Part shown: one piece after another, positions 13,302-14,445 of the stretch
Numbering within the stretch: the stretch's first letter is position 1
Layout of the letters: every line of letters starts with the position of its first letter
Origin: Propionibacteriaceae bacterium
GTDB lineage: Bacteria > Actinomycetota > Actinomycetes > Propionibacteriales > Propionibacteriaceae
DNA length: 14,445 bases
Assembly (NCBI GenBank): GCA_031268065.1
Contig: JAIRXX010000004.1
Span: 1-14,445, forward strand
Direction of reading: 5' to 3'
The notes under the pieces: generated by a model
The model's input: only the letters and a program-made list of their open reading frames with translations
The model's database searches: none
What the model was told of the DNA's origin: nothing
Position numbers and translations under genes: made by a program

Positions 13302-14445
13302 ATGACACACATTTTCAATGATCCCGAGTCCTTCGACGAAGACTCGTTGAATGGTTTCTGCAAGATTCACGCCGGTCTGGTCCGCCCGGTCGTTGGCGGA
13401 GTGGTGCGGCGCAACCTGGGCGCCAAAGGCAAGGTGGCGGTCCTTTACGGCGGTGGCTCGGGGCACTACCCCATTTTTTATGGTTTGGTCGGGCCGGGAA
13501 TGGCCGACGGGGCGGTAGTGGGCAATATCTTCACCTCCCCGTCAGCCCACTACGGCTATTCGGTGGCCAGGGCGGCCCATCGCGGGGGAGGCGTGATCTT
13601 CGCCTACGGAAACTATGCCGGAGACGTGATGAATTTCCGGCTGGCAACCGAGCAGCTTCGGGCTGAGGGGATAGACGCCCGGCAGGTGATAATCACCGAC
13701 GACGTGCTTTCAGCCGGAGCCGATGAGATTGGGAAACGCCGGGGCATCGCCGGAGACTTCGTGGTCTTCAAGATTCTCTCGGCTGCCGCCGAGACTGGCG
13801 CCGACATCGACGAGGTGGAACGGCTGGGGAAGCTGGCAAATGACCGCACCCGTTCAATCGGCGTTGCCTTTTCCGGCTGCACGATGCCTGGCGCGGACCA
13901 TCCGCTGTTCAGCGTGGCGCCGGGAACGATCGCGGTGGGGTTGGGGCTGCACGGCGAGCCGGGGTTGGAGTCGGTTCCGATGGAGCCGGCGGGCGCGCTG
14001 GCCAAACGCCTCGTCACCCGGTTGCTGGAAGAAGCGCCGGTCGCCTCGGGCAAGGTGGGAGCGGTCCTCAACGGCCTGGGGGCGACTAAGTATGAGGAGC
14101 TTTTCGTGCTCTGGAACGACGTCCAGCCGTTGTTGGAGGACGCCGGGTATGAAATCGTCGATCCAGAAGTAGGCGAATTGGCGACCAGCCTGGACATGGC
14201 TGGGCTGTCGCTCACCCTGGTTTGGCTGGACGATGAGTTAGAGCCGCTCTGGAGAGCCCCCGCCTACTCGGCTGCGTTCCGCAAAGGCGCGGTGATCGCC
14301 GAGACTGGCGGAGCGCTGGAGGAAGAGCAAGACGCGGCGGGCGAAACCGGCCCTGCTCTGGGCACCCCGGAGTCGCAGCGGGCGGCCCAAGCTGCCGCCG
14401 CAGGCATCTCCAGGGCGATGGGGGCCATCCGGGTGGCTGAGGATG
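13302..14445 (+). CDS. DhaK-domain kinase, probable tetrulose (erythrulose) kinase, 5' part
   Basis: The gene starts at ATG 13302, after AAGGAAG, 22 bases behind the SIS gene, and runs off the window; 381 codons are visible. Residues 1 to about 330 are a complete DhaK domain: GGGSGHYP (50-57) with His55, NYAGDVMNF (104-112) with Asp108, and GLGLHGEPG (213-221) with His217, the histidine that holds the ketone substrate covalently in this family. In dihydroxyacetone kinases the first motif is GGGSGHEP; Tyr in place of Glu, with SGCTMPGADHPLF and VLNGLGATKYEELFVLW, is what I recall from the actinobacterial DerK/LerK group that phosphorylates D- or L-erythrulose. After an Ala/Glu-rich linker (about 335-360) the sequence enters what should be the ATP-binding DhaL domain, so the full enzyme is a single-chain ATP-dependent kinase. 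Substrate assignment is by similarity from memory. Confidence 0.92.
   Translation, partial: MTHIFNDPESFDEDSLNGFCKIHAGLVRPVVGGVVRRNLGAKGKVAVLYGGGSGHYPIFYGLVGPGMADGAVVGNIFTSPSAHYGYSVARAAHRGGGVIFAYGNYAGDVMNFRLATEQLRAEGIDARQVIITDDVLSAGADEIGKRRGIAGDFVVFKILSAAAETGADIDEVERLGKLANDRTRSIGVAFSGCTMPGADHPLFSVAPGTIAVGLGLHGEPGLESVPMEPAGALAKRLVTRLLEEAPVASGKVGAVLNGLGATKYEELFVLWNDVQPLLEDAGYEIVDPEVGELATSLDMAGLSLTLVWLDDELEPLWRAPAYSAAFRKGAVIAETGGALEEEQDAAGETGPALGTPESQRAAQAAAAGISRAMGAIRVAED

Overview
The window looks like a chromosomal segment of a high-GC actinobacterium (Actinomycetota). The main reasons are an aspartokinase that is collinear with mycobacterial and corynebacterial LysC, including the internal start for a beta subunit, frequent GTG and TTG starts, and a LytR C-terminal domain protein next to a small protein that I recall as typical of this phylum. 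The species cannot be read from the sequence.

The layout has three parts. (1) Bases 1 to about 2030 are a poorly conserved accessory region. It holds the 3' end of a protein with DivIVA-like repeats, two small unrecognised ORFs, a glycine-zipper ORF interrupted by TGA, and a two-helix membrane protein that carries the same DivIVA-like repeat. (2) Bases 2029-4976 are conserved chromosomal genes: a proline-rich DUF4870 membrane protein, lysC with an embedded beta-subunit start, a small ParB-like protein and a LytR_C protein. (3) Bases 5002-14445 are a carbohydrate catabolic locus. It contains a divergent triosephosphate isomerase (TIM)-like isomerase (+), then on the minus strand a PfkB kinase followed by a DeoR-family regulator whose frame is broken by TAG inside the helix-turn-helix. 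Divergent from these is a plus-strand operon: sugar-binding lipoprotein, double ATPase, two CUT2 permeases, a SIS-domain (6-phospho-3-hexuloisomerase-like) isomerase and a DhaK-type kinase that runs off the window.

The DhaK-type kinase has the GGGSGHYP motif that I associate with tetrulose (erythrulose) kinases rather than dihydroxyacetone kinases. The TIM-like protein has the altered C-terminal phosphate loop expected of an EryH/LerI-type tetrulose-phosphate isomerase. The most coherent reading is a tetrose, tetritol or related small-polyol uptake and degradation locus: CUT2 import, phosphorylation, then ketose- and aldose-phosphate isomerisation toward erythrose 4-phosphate. The SIS protein may take the place usually held by an RpiB-type isomerase. 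No polyol dehydrogenase is seen; it may lie beyond base 14445 or elsewhere. The substrate is inferred, not shown.

Control probably sits in the 318-base divergent intergenic region (7562-7879), which has at least five TGTTAT-type motifs. One overlaps the predicted -10 of the transporter operon. The likely cognate repressor appears to be inactivated, which would predict constitutive or altered expression of the locus. No tRNA, rRNA, CRISPR array, insertion sequence or phage gene was seen.
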